NCBI RefSeq assembly: GCF_008369105.1
Contig: NZ_VINQ01000015.1
Coordinates: 36,153 to 100,152 of the forward strand
Direction: 5' to 3'
From: Aquicoccus porphyridii
Lineage (GTDB): Bacteria; Pseudomonadota; Alphaproteobacteria; Rhodobacterales; Rhodobacteraceae
DNA length: 64,000 nucleotides
In this document: one piece after another, positions 1-8,843 of the stretch
Layout of the letters: each line of letters begins with the position of its first letter
Numbering within the stretch: position 1 is the first letter of the stretch
Position numbers and translations under genes: made by a program
Notes under the pieces: model-generated
Told to the model about the DNA's origin: nothing
The model's input: the letters and a program-made list of their open reading frames with translations, nothing else
Databases searched by the model: none

Positions 1-2073
1 ATCCGCACCATAGAACTGCACGTCGAGCGCCTCGCCCCCCGGCCCCGACCGCCAGCCGCGGAAACTCAGCGTTTCGGTCATAGGATGGCGCTCCACCCGC
101 TCCTGCAATTCGGCCACGAGGGCGAAACTGGAATAGGGGCGCAAATCGGCGTCGATCAATTCGATGGCGATCCCGCCCAGAAGATCGGCATCCTTCACGT
201 CCGACCCGGGCAGCGGGCGACCGGAATTGCCCCCCACCTCGGCGATGGCATAGTCGATCGGGTTGCGGCCATGGCGCGTCTCGTATTCCTGCGCCAGGTC
301 CTCGATCATGCCCTGCATCAGGCGCATCTGCTCGATCGTGTCGGCCCGCGTCGCCCCCGGCACCATCGCCCAGTTGCCGGTCACGCTGCCCTGCTCGGGC
401 GCGTTGAAAAACCGCCATTGCACATCGCCCCGCACGACCTGCGCGACCTGAATGGCCAGCAGCAAAATCGTTCCGGCCAGCACCGGATACCGCATCCAGA
501 CGACACCCGCGATGAACGGGCGAAACAGCGTCTCGCGCACCCAGACGAACCCCCGGTTCACCACCCGCGACGGCAGGTCATACCAGTGATCGCGCATCCC
601 CGCGCGATGCAGCGAATGGGCCATGTGGTGCGGCAGGATCAGGAAACACTCGGCCAGGCTCGCCGCCAGGACCGCGATCACCGTGAAAGGAATATCGGCA
701 ATCATGTCGCCGAACCGACCCGAAATCGCGGTCAGGGCGAAAAACGCGATGATCGTGGTCAGGCTCGCGGCAAAGACCGGCAACGCCATGCGCCGCGCCG
801 CGTTCTCGGCGGCCTCGACCGGCCCCTCGCCGCGTTTCACACGCGCATCCGCGTGCTCGCCCACCACGATGGCATCGTCCACCACGATGCCCAGCGTGAT
901 GATCAGCGCGAAAAGCGAGATCATGTTGATGGTCAAACCGAACGCATACATGAGCGCGATCGCGGTCAACATCGATACCGGGATACCCGCCGCCACCCAA
1001 AACGCGGTGCGCGCATTGAGAAACAGGAACAACAGCCCCACGACCAGCGCCAGCCCCACGGCCCCGTTATCGATCAATATGTTGAGCCGCCCGCTGATCG
1101 CCTCGGCACGAGTCCGGATCAGGTCGATCCCGACACCCGCGGGCAATGTCGCCTCCATCTCTGCGGCGACCTCCTCGACCTGCCGCTGGATAGCAATCGC
1201 ATCGCCCTGCGCCGAGCGGTCCACCCGAACCGAGATCGCCGGGTTCTCGCCCACGAAGTAGCTCCGGTTGCGGCTGATCCCCTCGACCCGCAACCGCGCC
1301 ACATCCCCCACGGTCAGTTTCGATCCGTCCGTCGAAGATCGCAGCACGATCTGCGCCAACTGGTCGACATCGCGCTTTTCCACCCCGGTGCGCACCCGGG
1401 CGTTGGCCCCTTCGACATCGCCCGCCGGATCGGCATCGACCTCGGCGGCAATGGCCTGCGCAATCTCGGCAAAACTGATATCATGGGCAATGAGGCTGAC
1501 ACTGGGCACCTCGATGATCGTGCGCGGCGCGGCGACGCCCCGGATCGTGGTGCGCGTGACCCCGGCGGCAAACAGCCGGGTCACGAATTCGTCTGCAAAG
1601 CGGCCCAGTTGCTCGCTCGCGACCGGCCCGGTGATGACCACATCCGTCACCCGGTCGCGCCATGCGCCGCGCGTGACCCTTGGGTCTTCGGCCTCTTCGG
1701 GAAAGGTGGTCAGTTGATCGACCGCCGACTGCACATCGTCGGCGGCGCGCGCCATGTCATAGCCCGGCTCGAAATCCAGCGATATCTGCGCCCGCCCCTC
1801 ACGCGAGGATGCGGTCGAGCTTTCCACCCCCTCGACCGCAAGAAGCGCGGGCTCCAGCAACTGGACAATCGCCGCGTCCACGTCCTCGGCCCCTGCGCCC
1901 TCCCAGACCACGCTCACGCTCACGCTGTCGATGATCACATCGGGAAAGAACTGTGCCCGCATCCGTGGCACGGCCGCCAGACCGGCAATGATCAGAACCA
2001 CCAGCAACAGGTTCGCGGCGGTCGCATGCCGCACGAAATAGCTTAGAATGCCACCCGGATCGCGTAGCGCCAT
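1..2073 (-). CDS. RND-family efflux pump inner-membrane subunit (AcrB/MexF-like), 3' end cut off
   Basis: The gene reads from an ATG at 2073 leftwards past the window edge, leaving 691 codons. The N-terminus has a cytoplasmic stub, a first membrane segment (residues about 14-34), then a long periplasmic porter region. Near residue 395-405 is the RND motif GIVVDDAIVVGE. Its paired aspartates are the proton-relay residues of transmembrane segment 4. Further membrane helices flank it (FLFLNARTAFWVAAG before, then FAASLTTIIAFFAL). Known members are proton-driven trimeric exporters of drugs, solvents or lipids that work with a periplasmic adaptor and an outer-membrane channel. The adaptor gene lies 3 bp upstream, so the two form one operon. 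No outer-membrane partner is seen beside them. The substrate cannot be told. Full length would be about 1,030-1,050 residues. Confidence 0.95.
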   Translation of the reverse strand, partial: MALRDPGGILSYFVRHATAANLLLVVLIIAGLAAVPRMRAQFFPDVIIDSVSVSVVWEGAGAEDVDAAIVQLLEPALLAVEGVESSTASSREGRAQISLDFEPGYDMARAADDVQSAVDQLTTFPEEAEDPRVTRGAWRDRVTDVVITGPVASEQLGRFADEFVTRLFAAGVTRTTIRGVAAPRTIIEVPSVSLIAHDISFAEIAQAIAAEVDADPAGDVEGANARVRTGVEKRDVDQLAQIVLRSSTDGSKLTVGDVARLRVEGISRNRSYFVGENPAISVRVDRSAQGDAIAIQRQVEEVAAEMEATLPAGVGIDLIRTRAEAISGRLNILIDNGAVGLALVVGLLFLFLNARTAFWVAAGIPVSMLTAIALMYAFGLTINMISLFALIITLGIVVDDAIVVGEHADARVKRGEGPVEAAENAARRMALPVFAASLTTIIAFFALTAISGRFGDMIADIPFTVIAVLAASLAECFLILPHHMAHSLHRAGMRDHWYDLPSRVVNRGFVWVRETLFRPFIAGVVWMRYPVLAGTILLLAIQVAQVVRGDVQWRFFNAPEQGSVTGNWAMVPGATRADTIEQMRLMQGMIEDLAQEYETRHGRNPIDYAIAEVGGNSGRPLPGSDVKDADLLGGIAIELIDADLRPYSSFALVAELQERVERHPMTETLSFRGWRSGPGGEALDVQFYGAD

Positions 2074-2076
2074 GGA

Positions 2077-3534
2077 TCAGCCCCCCATGCGCGCTTCGAT
2101 GCGCGTGACCGTCTCGGCGGGGACTTTCGGTTGCGCAAGCTCTGCCAGAATGCGGCTCTTGACCGCCTCCGGCATCCGCCCGTTATCCTCGACAAAAGCG
2201 ACAAGCCGCGCCCGCCGCTCCTCGCTCAGTTCAAGCATCTCGGGTTCGCTCAAAGCCTCGGCCGGACCGCTGCGCAACGGGCGCACCTTGATCCCCGGCC
2301 CAAGAAGCGGCGTCCGGTGGGTCACGACCTCGCGCCCGGCAAGGCCCTCGGCCCGGATCACGATCTCATCCCCCTGCCGCCGCAACAATTCGACCTCGAC
2401 CCGTTCAAGCCGCCCCTCGTCATCCAGCGCCAGAACATCGCCCGCCGATCCAAGCGCGCCCGAAGGCAACACGATCACCCCGTCGAGCGGTGGCTCGACG
2501 ATCTCGACCGTGACGAAATCACCCGGCTTGAACTCCCGTGCCCCGTCCAGTCGCGCGAACAAAAGCCGCCCGGTCTGGCCTTCGCCCACCGCCGCGCTAT
2601 CGCGGACAAGCTGTCCCTGCGCGGTCACATCAATGCCGAACACGTCGAGGATCGCCCGCACCGGCGCCCGGCGCAAACGACCCTCATCTCCCAAAAGCCG
2701 GACATAATCGCGGGTCGACACCCGGAACGCCACCTCAAGCGCGGTTTCGTCGACCAGTTCCGCCAAAAGCGTATTCGCCGACACCAACCCACCCTCGACA
2801 AGGTTCACCCCGCTCAGCGTGCCGGTAAACCCGGCGTGGATTTCCATATCGGCCAGCCTGCGTTCGGCCTCGCCCAGCGCGATCCGCGCCCGGGCCTTGC
2901 GCGTTTCGGCGTTGTCCACCCGCGCTTCCGCCTGTGCGATCGCTTGCCGCCGCGTGAGAACCGCCGCGCGCGCGGCACTCGCGGCGAGTTCGGCGGTTTC
3001 CACCGCCGCATCCGTGCCGACACCGCGCTGGCGCAGATCTATCTGTCGTTGCAGGGCGCGTTCGCGCAGCACCACCTGCTCTTCCGCCGCCGCCAACTCG
3101 TCGCGGGCGAGATCGAGCCCGCGCGCGGCGTCGCGCGCCTCGGCCCGCGCATCCTCTAGGTCGCTCGCGGCGCGGTCCCGCGCATCCTGCGCATCCGCCG
3201 GGTCGATCCGCACCAGAAGCGCACCCTCCTGCACATGGCCGCCCTCGACGAAATCATCGGACAATTCGATCACCCGGCCACCCACCGCCGCGCGAATGTC
3301 CAGAGTCCGGCTGCTCTTCACTTCGCCATAGGAGGTCAGGACCGGCGCAACCCGCCCGGCTTCGGCGCGCATCACCCGGACCGCGAACTCACGCTCGCGA
3401 CTTTGCGGCACCCGCGCCTCGCGCGCCATGCGCGCCTCGACCGCCTGTTGCAAGGTGTATCCGGCATAGAAAAGCACGCCCAATGCCAGCGAGAACAGAA
3501 AAAGCCCGGTCAGGCTCTGGCGCAGAAATCGCAT
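2077..3534 (-). CDS. RND efflux periplasmic adaptor (membrane fusion protein)
   Basis: A 485-residue protein with an N-terminal membrane anchor (LTGLFLFSLALGVLFYAGY, residues about 9-27), a lipoyl half-motif (GGRVIELSDDFVEGGHVQEG), then a long Ala/Arg/Glu-rich coiled-coil hairpin of heptads (about 125-225). The second lipoyl half follows (about 230-260) and then beta-barrel and membrane-proximal domains. This is the architecture of the adaptor that bridges an RND pump to an outer-membrane channel. Its stop lies 3 bp before the pump gene start, so they are co-transcribed. The C-terminal extension (ALSEPEMLELSEERR onward, ending in a helical KSRILAELAQPKVP segment) is longer than in AcrA-type proteins. 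The promoter must lie in 3535-3664. Confidence 0.93.
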   Translation of the reverse strand: MRFLRQSLTGLFLFSLALGVLFYAGYTLQQAVEARMAREARVPQSREREFAVRVMRAEAGRVAPVLTSYGEVKSSRTLDIRAAVGGRVIELSDDFVEGGHVQEGALLVRIDPADAQDARDRAASDLEDARAEARDAARGLDLARDELAAAEEQVVLRERALQRQIDLRQRGVGTDAAVETAELAASAARAAVLTRRQAIAQAEARVDNAETRKARARIALGEAERRLADMEIHAGFTGTLSGVNLVEGGLVSANTLLAELVDETALEVAFRVSTRDYVRLLGDEGRLRRAPVRAILDVFGIDVTAQGQLVRDSAAVGEGQTGRLLFARLDGAREFKPGDFVTVEIVEPPLDGVIVLPSGALGSAGDVLALDDEGRLERVEVELLRRQGDEIVIRAEGLAGREVVTHRTPLLGPGIKVRPLRSGPAEALSEPEMLELSEERRARLVAFVEDNGRMPEAVKSRILAELAQPKVPAETVTRIEARMGG

Positions 3535-3664
3535 CGTTTCATACCTTCGAAATCCGCCGTTACGTCCCGACGGTCAAGTCTATCGTGGCCCCGTGAATTG
3601 CCAAGCCCGTTGCCACATCACGATTGTCTTACGTGCGACTGCCCCGCTTCCGTCGCTTGCCGTC
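3535..3664. other. Intergenic, probable promoter of the efflux operon
   Basis: These 130 bases separate the adaptor start (minus strand) from the end of the Nudix gene (also minus strand). No open frame with a ribosome-binding site or recognisable repeat is present. I see no regulator gene next to the pump. Confidence 0.4.
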
Positions 3665-4108
3665 TCAAAAATCTTCCAGTTCCAGAAGGATACCGCGAAA
3701 ATTCTCGATCAGATCGAACTGCGCCACCTGCGACCGGGTCAGAAAACCGAACCCCGCCCCTTCGCTCAGCGTGACATCCCCCGTCTCGACACGCCGATCA
3801 AGCGTGAAGACATGCACCACCCCGTCGATCCGGGCCTGGCTTGCGAACATGACCAGCGGATGCAAGGCGTCGGCCGTGATGTCGATCCCGGTTTCTTCGC
3901 GAAACTCCCGCCGCGCCGCCAACTCGGGCGTCTCGCCCGGCTCGATACCGCCCCCGAACAGGCTCCATTTGCCGGGCGCCACGATCCCCGCCGCATCGTC
4001 GCGAAGCTGCATCAGCACCCGGCCCTGCCGGTCACGCGCCAAAACCGCCGCCCCGCGCCACCCCACGGGGTCCGGCAGCGGGCCGACAACGCGAAACCCG
4101 CCGCTCAT
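3665..4108 (-). CDS. Nudix hydrolase
   Basis: A 147-residue protein with a complete Nudix box (GX5EX7REUXEEXGU). It begins GGIEPGETPELAARREFREE and continues TGI, around residues 52-74. The box binds the metal that hydrolyses a nucleoside diphosphate linked to another group. The start MSGGFRVV was chosen because its ATG overlaps the stop of the upstream moaB-like gene by 4 bases (ATGA), which points to translational coupling. An in-frame extension upstream would lie inside that gene. The substrate cannot be assigned. The neighbours (MoaB-like, metallophosphoesterase, uracil-DNA glycosylase) fit a mixed nucleotide-cleaning and repair operon. Confidence 0.9.
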   Translation of the reverse strand: MSGGFRVVGPLPDPVGWRGAAVLARDRQGRVLMQLRDDAAGIVAPGKWSLFGGGIEPGETPELAARREFREETGIDITADALHPLVMFASQARIDGVVHVFTLDRRVETGDVTLSEGAGFGFLTRSQVAQFDLIENFRGILLELEDF

Positions 4109-4647
4109 TTCCGCCTCAGATGCTCGTCCAGCCGCGGCATGATCTCGACGAAATTGCAGGGGCTGTGACGATAGTCGAACTGCCATTGCAGGATCTCGTC
4201 CCATGCGTCGCGACAGGCCCCCGGGCTTCCCGGCAGGGCAAAAAGATAGGTGCCCCCCGCAACGCCCCCTGTCGCCCGGCTCTGCACCGCGCTGGTGCCG
4301 ATCTTCTGCATGCTCACCATGGTAAAGACCGTGGCAAAGGCCTCGATCTCCTTTTCATAGACATCGCGATGCGCCTCGACCGTGACGTCGCGCCCGGTCA
4401 ACCCGGTGCCGCCGGTCGTAATGATCGCGTCCACATCGTCGCGCGCGATCCATTCGCGCAATTGATCGGCGATCTGGTCGCGCTCGTCGCGCACGATCAT
4501 CCGGTCGGCCAGTACATGCCCCGCCGCCTCGATCCGCCCGACCAACACCTCGCCCGAACGGTCTTCGCTCATGTCGCGCGTATCCGACACGGTCAGAACC
4601 GCGATCCGCACCGGCAGGAAATCCTTGCTCTCGTCGATCTTTCCCAT
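4105..4647 (-). CDS. moaB: MoaB/Mog-family molybdopterin protein
   Basis: A 180-residue protein with the MoCF-biosynthesis (MogA/MoaB) fold: IAVLTVSDTRDMSEDRSG near the N-terminus, the TTGGTGLTGRD substrate loop around residue 78, and ALPGSPGACRDAWDEIL near the C-terminus. In the family the fold binds molybdopterin, and MogA adenylylates it for metal insertion. MoaB proteins are often annotated without proof of activity. The ATG at 4647 follows the metallophosphoesterase stop by 2 bp. The longer in-frame extension has no domain homology. moaD and moaE occur far away at 18.6-19.3 kb, so the cofactor genes are scattered. Confidence 0.93.
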   Translation of the reverse strand: MGKIDESKDFLPVRIAVLTVSDTRDMSEDRSGEVLVGRIEAAGHVLADRMIVRDERDQIADQLREWIARDDVDAIITTGGTGLTGRDVTVEAHRDVYEKEIEAFATVFTMVSMQKIGTSAVQSRATGGVAGGTYLFALPGSPGACRDAWDEILQWQFDYRHSPCNFVEIMPRLDEHLRRK

Positions 4648-4649
4648 GC

Positions 4650-5255
4650 CTAGATCCCCGCCTCGAACTCGAACCAGTTGACCACCGGGCCGAGGTTGAC
4701 CACCTCGCTTTGCCCGATCTTGCCCCGCTCGCCCCAGCATTCGTGCACATGCCCACACAGGACAAGCCGGGGCTGCACCCGCTCTATGGCCCCGCGCACC
4801 GCCACGGAGCCGACCGAAATCCCCGTCGATGTCCGGTCAACCACGCCCTTGGGCGGCGAATGGCTGATCAGGATATCGGCGGCCTCGCAGGCAGCCAGCA
4901 TCGCCTCGGCCTCGTCTTCGCCCAGGTTGCAGGACCAGTCGCCAAAGGGCGGCGGCGGCACCGCATACCCGAGCCCGAAAAGGCGCAGCCCGCCGATCAC
5001 ATGCCCCTGCCCGTGCAGCACCACCGCGCCCTTTGGCGCGTCCCGGCGCAATTCCTCGGCGCTCTCGACATTGCCGGGCACCAGAACCATGGGCGCCGCG
5101 ATCCCGTCCAGCACCGACAGGATATCGCGCAATCCCTGCCGCATATGACAGAAATCCCCCGCCCCGATCACCAGGTCGGCGCCATCCGCCGCCTCGGCCA
5201 CGGTGCGCATCGCCTTTGCACTCGCATGCACATCGGAAAACCCCAGCACTCTCAT
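4650..5255 (-). CDS. Calcineurin-like metallophosphoesterase
   Basis: A 201-residue protein starting MRVLGFSDVHASAKAM. Metallophosphoesterase signatures appear in order: D-x-H (FSDVH, residues 7-9), GAGDFCH (about 35), GNVES (about 60, in place of GNHE), SHSPPKGVVD (about 128) and CGHVHECWG (about 165). These residues hold a two-metal centre that cleaves phosphoesters. The family includes phosphodiesterases and nucleotidases, and the exact substrate is unknown. Its start overlaps the glycosylase stop by 4 bases (ATGA), so it belongs to the same operon. Confidence 0.9.
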   Translation of the reverse strand: MRVLGFSDVHASAKAMRTVAEAADGADLVIGAGDFCHMRQGLRDILSVLDGIAAPMVLVPGNVESAEELRRDAPKGAVVLHGQGHVIGGLRLFGLGYAVPPPPFGDWSCNLGEDEAEAMLAACEAADILISHSPPKGVVDRTSTGISVGSVAVRGAIERVQPRLVLCGHVHECWGERGKIGQSEVVNLGPVVNWFEFEAGI

Positions 5256-6055
5256 GACCCGGTCTCCAATCTCGCCCTCAAACTCAACAAATCGGCCCAG
5301 GCTTCGCGCTTGGCCCCCGGGTTTCGTAACAGATAGGCGGGGTGAAACATAGGCAGCGCCGGACGGCCAAATGCCTCGGACCATGTGCCGCGCAGCCGCG
5401 TGATCCCGCGTTGGCCCAGCACCGCCTGACAGCTCGTGTTGCCCATCACGACAAGGATATCAGGCGCGGCCAGTTCCACATGCCGCCCGAGAAAGGGCAG
5501 CATCATGGCGATCTCTTCGGGTTTCGGATCGCGGTTCTGCGGCGGGCGCCACGGCATCACGTTGGTGATATAGACCGCCTCTCCCTCGCCCGCCCGCGCC
5601 ATGCCGATTGCCGCCAGCATCCGGTCGAGCAACTGCCCGGCGGCACCCACGAAAGGCCGCCCTTCGCGATCCTCGTCGCGCCCCGGCGCCTCGCCGATGA
5701 TCATCACCCGCGCGCCCGGCTGACCGTCGGCAAACACAAGCTGGCGCGCGCCACGCTTGAGATCGCAAAGCTCATAGGCGTCCATGGCGGCGCGCAACGC
5801 GACAAGGTCGGTCGCCGCCTCTGCCGCCTCGCGCGCAACGGCCACCGGGTCGCCCCGCTCCGGCTCGGGCAATGGCGTGGCTTGCACCGGGGCGGGTGAC
5901 GCCGGTTTTTCCGGTTTTGCCGCATCCGGTCCCGTCACCTTTTCAGGCAGGCCATACCGCACCACCGGGGCATCCCCGATCGCCTCGTCCGCGCCGAGCT
6001 CGATCTGCCATTCGAGGGCCGCCCGCGCCGCGTGATATCCCATGTGCGATTCCAT
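5252..6055 (-). CDS. Uracil-DNA glycosylase, family-4-like, without Fe-S cysteines
   Basis: A 267-residue protein with a low-complexity Pro/Ala linker (residues about 45-75) ahead of the catalytic domain. Motif A is IIGEAPGRDEDREGRPFVG and motif B is FHPAYLLRNPG, both typical of family 4 uracil-DNA glycosylases. These enzymes remove uracil from DNA in base-excision repair. Classical family 4 enzymes hold a 4Fe-4S cluster with four cysteines. Here only one cysteine stands at the first position (ELCDLK). The positions after NVMPWRPP and in the MMLPFL helix are Trp and Met. The only other cysteine (NTSCQAV) is elsewhere. The enzyme therefore probably folds without the cluster. It is the first gene of the minus-strand operon running down to 3665. 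Confidence 0.88.
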   Translation of the reverse strand: MESHMGYHAARAALEWQIELGADEAIGDAPVVRYGLPEKVTGPDAAKPEKPASPAPVQATPLPEPERGDPVAVAREAAEAATDLVALRAAMDAYELCDLKRGARQLVFADGQPGARVMIIGEAPGRDEDREGRPFVGAAGQLLDRMLAAIGMARAGEGEAVYITNVMPWRPPQNRDPKPEEIAMMLPFLGRHVELAAPDILVVMGNTSCQAVLGQRGITRLRGTWSEAFGRPALPMFHPAYLLRNPGAKREAWADLLSLRARLETGS

Positions 6056-6364
6056 TGCGGTAGCCTAGCGCAACCCCGCGCCGGCCTGAACCACTCATTC
6101 GCCATGCCACGGCCTGAGGTATTGCGCCGCGCTTCGCGCGTCGCGGCGGGGCCTCGCTGACGCTCGGCCCGGCCGGGTTGGCCCCTATGCGCATGACTTT
6201 CGGGCATCGCGCAATCCGCCACCGTCGAATTGAGTATTTTCACCAAGAAAGAGACAGGCGGGCAGACCCCGACGCATCATCTGCCGCATCGGCTGGACAC
6301 CCACCTGTGCGCTTCCTATAACCGGGCGGATCATGCGAGGCCCGCTTGCAAGGGGAGTAAGGCC
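6056..6364. other. Divergent intergenic region between glycosylase operon and pyrB
   Basis: This 309-bp gap holds the promoters of both directions. The left half is GC-rich with short palindromic runs (about 6130-6160). The right half contains the pyrB promoter listed separately and a strong Shine-Dalgarno (AAGGGGAGTAAGG) before the pyrB ATG. No credible gene is present. An upstream in-frame extension of pyrB to 6230 lacks a ribosome-binding site and homology. Confidence 0.5.
6294..6322 (+). promoter_or_regulatory. Predicted sigma-70 promoter of pyrB operon
   Basis: A -35 TGGACA (6294-6299), a 17-bp spacer and a -10 TATAAC (6317-6322) sit about 42 bp before the pyrB start. Each hexamer differs from consensus by one base. 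It would drive the pyrB-to-plsY operon. I saw no obvious attenuator hairpin in the short leader. Confidence 0.55.
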
Positions 6365-7324
6365 ATGAGCTTTCCACACCGTCACCTTCTGGGCATCGAG
6401 CCGCTCGCGCCCGCCGACATCACCACGCTGCTGGATCTGTCCGATCAATATGTCGACCTCAACCGGTCGGCGCGCAAGCACACCGAAACCCTTGCCGGTC
6501 TGACCCAGATCAACATGTTTTTTGAAAACTCGACCCGCACGCAGGCCAGTTTCGAGCTGGCCGGTCAAAGGTTGGGCGCGGATGTGATGAACATGGCCAT
6601 GCAGGCCAGCTCGATCAAGAAGGGCGAGACGCTGATCGACACGGCGCTTACGCTCAACGCCATGCATCCCGACCTGCTGGTCGTGCGGCATCCGCATTCC
6701 GGCGCGGTCGATCTCTTGTCGCAGAAAGTGCGCTGCGCGGTGCTCAACGCAGGCGACGGGCGCCATGAGCATCCCACGCAGGCGCTTCTGGATGCGCTGA
6801 CCATCCGGCGCGCCAAGGGGCGGCTGCACCGGCTCAGCATCGCGATCTGCGGTGATATCGCGCATTCCCGGGTGGCGCGCTCGAACATCCTGCTGCTGGG
6901 CAAGATGGAAAACCGCGTCCGGCTGGTCGGCCCGCCCACGCTCATGCCCGCGCGGATCGGCGAATTCGGGGTCGAGGTCTATGAAGACATGCGCGAAGGC
7001 TTGAAGGATGTCGACGTGGTGATGATGCTGCGCCTTCAGCGCGAGCGCATGGATGGCGGCTTCATCCCGTCCGAGCGCGAGTATTTCCACCGTTTCGGCC
7101 TCGATACCGAGAAGCTCGCCTTTGCCAAGGAAGACGCGATCGTGATGCATCCCGGTCCGATGAATCGGGGCGTCGAGATCGACGGCGAAATCGCCGACGA
7201 CATCAACCGGTCGGTCATCCAGGAACAGGTCGAGATGGGGGTCGCCGTTCGCATGGCGGCGATGGACATCCTCGCCCGCAACCTGCGCGAAGCGCGCGCG
7301 CGGGAGAGAAAGGTCATGGCGTGA
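6365..7324 (+). CDS. pyrB: Aspartate carbamoyltransferase catalytic subunit
   Basis: A 319-residue protein. It joins carbamoyl phosphate to aspartate in the first committed step of pyrimidine synthesis. The carbamoyl-phosphate loop [16 protein letters not shown] is at about residue 50. The carbamoyl-binding [13 protein letters not shown] is near 135, and the aspartate-binding [10 protein letters not shown] is near 225. [15 protein letters not shown] is near 260. The ATG at 6365 was chosen for its Shine-Dalgarno AAGGGGAGTAAGG. No pyrI regulatory subunit is adjacent. The downstream inactive dihydroorotase homologue suggests a class A-type holoenzyme, in which such a subunit can be structural. 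Confidence 0.97.
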   Translation: MSFPHRHLLGIEPLAPADITTLLDLSDQYVDLNRSARKHTETLAGLTQINMFFENSTRTQASFELAGQRLGADVMNMAMQASSIKKGETLIDTALTLNAMHPDLLVVRHPHSGAVDLLSQKVRCAVLNAGDGRHEHPTQALLDALTIRRAKGRLHRLSIAICGDIAHSRVARSNILLLGKMENRVRLVGPPTLMPARIGEFGVEVYEDMREGLKDVDVVMMLRLQRERMDGGFIPSEREYFHRFGLDTEKLAFAKEDAIVMHPGPMNRGVEIDGEIADDINRSVIQEQVEMGVAVRMAAMDILARNLREARARERKVMA

Positions 7325-7872
7325 CCCCCACCAGCACCGAGATCAGGTCCAGCGAACAGGGTGTGGTACGCCTTTTCGCCGTCGATCTGCCCCCGGACGA
7401 GGCCGCCCACTTCAACCGGCGCAACGGCACATGGCCGCTGCGCGCGGCACTCGGGGCGGATTGGCTCGACCCAGACCACCTGCTGTTTTTCGACATTGCC
7501 GATCTCGAAGGAGTCGGCCTGACGGAGTATCTCGCCGAAGGGCACGGCATCGGGGCCGAGGAACTCGCCCCCCTGCGGCAACGGCTCGACGGGATGAAGG
7601 GCCATGCGCTGATCGTCACCTCGCGCGCCTTCGGTGGCAGGGCGCAGACGATCAAGCCGCGCGCGCCCCTGCGCCTCGTCGCCACGCTTCATGAGGACCG
7701 ACCGCCGGTGATTTTCGAGCGCCTGCCCTCCGACGCCGCCACCCGCCCGGGCGCGGCGACAACCGGGGACAGCGCGACCACGCCCGCAAGACCGGGCCGC
7801 AAGCGCCGCCTGATCCTCGCGCTCCTGGTGCTGGGACTGGTCGCGTTGACGCTGCTGGCGGTGCTCACATGA
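7321..7872 (+). CDS. Hypothetical single-span membrane protein in the pyr operon
   Basis: A 183-residue protein starting with GTG that overlaps the pyrB stop by 4 bases (GTGA). The first ~140 residues look soluble and mixed alpha/beta ([29 protein letters not shown]). A Pro/Ala/Thr-rich linker follows. A C-terminal membrane helix ([19 protein letters not shown]) ends the protein behind a basic GRKRR stretch, giving a tail-anchored, cytoplasm-facing topology. I do not recognise the family. Tight coupling with pyrB and the next gene shows it is expressed with them. Confidence 0.85.
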   Translation: MTPTSTEIRSSEQGVVRLFAVDLPPDEAAHFNRRNGTWPLRAALGADWLDPDHLLFFDIADLEGVGLTEYLAEGHGIGAEELAPLRQRLDGMKGHALIVTSRAFGGRAQTIKPRAPLRLVATLHEDRPPVIFERLPSDAATRPGAATTGDSATTPARPGRKRRLILALLVLGLVALTLLAVLT

Positions 7873-8345
7873 CCCTCGAACCACACCACCCCGGCCCCCA
7901 GACCCCGCTGGTCGCAGGCGAAACCGTGCTCGCCATGTGGCGGCCGCGGTTCTGGCTCTTTGCCCAGCGCGCCCTGCTCCTGGGGTTCGTGACCGCGCTC
8001 GGGCTCTCCGGGTTCGGCTTCCTGATCTGGTGGCAATGGCTTCTGGCGCTGCCGGTGCTGACGCTGGTCTATGTCTTTGTCTTCGACGATTATGCCACAT
8101 GGGTCCGGCGCCGCGGCGATTGCTGGTATCTGACCGACCGCCGCCTGATCTACGAGAGTGCCGACACCCCCGGGGAACAGGCCACCGTGCCGCTCTCGGG
8201 GATCGCGTGGATGCGCCCGTGGTTCTGGTGGAGCCTGCGCATCGGCCTGACCGGCGGCACCGCCACCACGATCCGCTTTGTCCCGGGCCCGCGCGATATC
8301 CGCCGCCGCATCGAGGCGGCCCAGAACCAACCCCAGGCAAATTGA
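7869..8345 (+). CDS. Membrane protein with bacterial PH-like domain
   Basis: A 158-residue protein overlapping the upstream stop by 4 bases (ATGA). An N-terminal segment GETVLAMWRPRFWLFAQRALLL leads into two membrane helices (about 33-75). A C-terminal beta-rich domain with WYLTDRRLIYES follows. The [WR]xLTDRRL pattern after two helices is typical of small bacterial PH-domain membrane proteins (bPH2/YdbS-like), whose function is mostly unknown. It is very similar in layout to the next gene, so the two are probably diverged paralogues. Confidence 0.82.
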   Translation: MTLEPHHPGPQTPLVAGETVLAMWRPRFWLFAQRALLLGFVTALGLSGFGFLIWWQWLLALPVLTLVYVFVFDDYATWVRRRGDCWYLTDRRLIYESADTPGEQATVPLSGIAWMRPWFWWSLRIGLTGGTATTIRFVPGPRDIRRRIEAAQNQPQAN

Positions 8346-8353
8346 GAACCCTC

Positions 8354-8815
8354 ATGCCCGACCCCTCCGCCGACCTGCGCTACGCCAACACCCCCTCGAC
8401 CCCGCTGGCCGATGGCGAAGAGGTGCTGCTCAGCTTCCGCGCCGACCGCCAGACCTATGTCCGCGATCATGCCTCCATGGCCGCCATCGCGATGGCTGCG
8501 GGCATGGTGATCCTCTGGGCGCTGGGCAATCCGCATGTCTGGACCGGCGCCATCGGCGGGCTGGGTGCCATCGCCCTGCGCGGCTGGTATGTCGCCTCGG
8601 ACGAGCTGGCCGTGCGCTGGGATCTGACCGATCGCCGCCTGCTCGGCCCCGGCACGCGCATGGTCGGCCTGCGCGAGATCAAGCATATCAACACCTTCCT
8701 GTCGGCGGTCCAGATCGTGACCGTGACGGGCGACAAGCACCTGATCAAGTACCAGTCCGACGCCCATGCAACCAAGGCACGGATCGAACGGATCGCGGCC
8801 GGGGGACGGCCGTGA
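8354..8815 (+). CDS. Second membrane protein with PH-like domain
   Basis: A 153-residue protein starting 8 bp after the previous gene. It has the same layout: GEEVLLSFRADRQTYVRDH, two membrane helices (about 38-75), then RWDLTDRRLLGPGTRMVGLREI and a beta-rich tail. The LTDRRL motif is shared with its neighbour. Function is unknown. Pairs of such proteins may form hetero-oligomers, but that is inference. Confidence 0.82.
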   Translation: MPDPSADLRYANTPSTPLADGEEVLLSFRADRQTYVRDHASMAAIAMAAGMVILWALGNPHVWTGAIGGLGAIALRGWYVASDELAVRWDLTDRRLLGPGTRMVGLREIKHINTFLSAVQIVTVTGDKHLIKYQSDAHATKARIERIAAGGRP

Positions 8816-8843
8816 CACCAACGCATAATCAAAGGCACCGCCG

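Noticed and set aside
85..2046. A 653-codon open frame on the plus strand opposite the RND pump
   Set aside because: It is rich in Arg, His, Asp and Gln, has no known domain, and runs antisense to a clear pump gene. It is a high-GC shadow frame.
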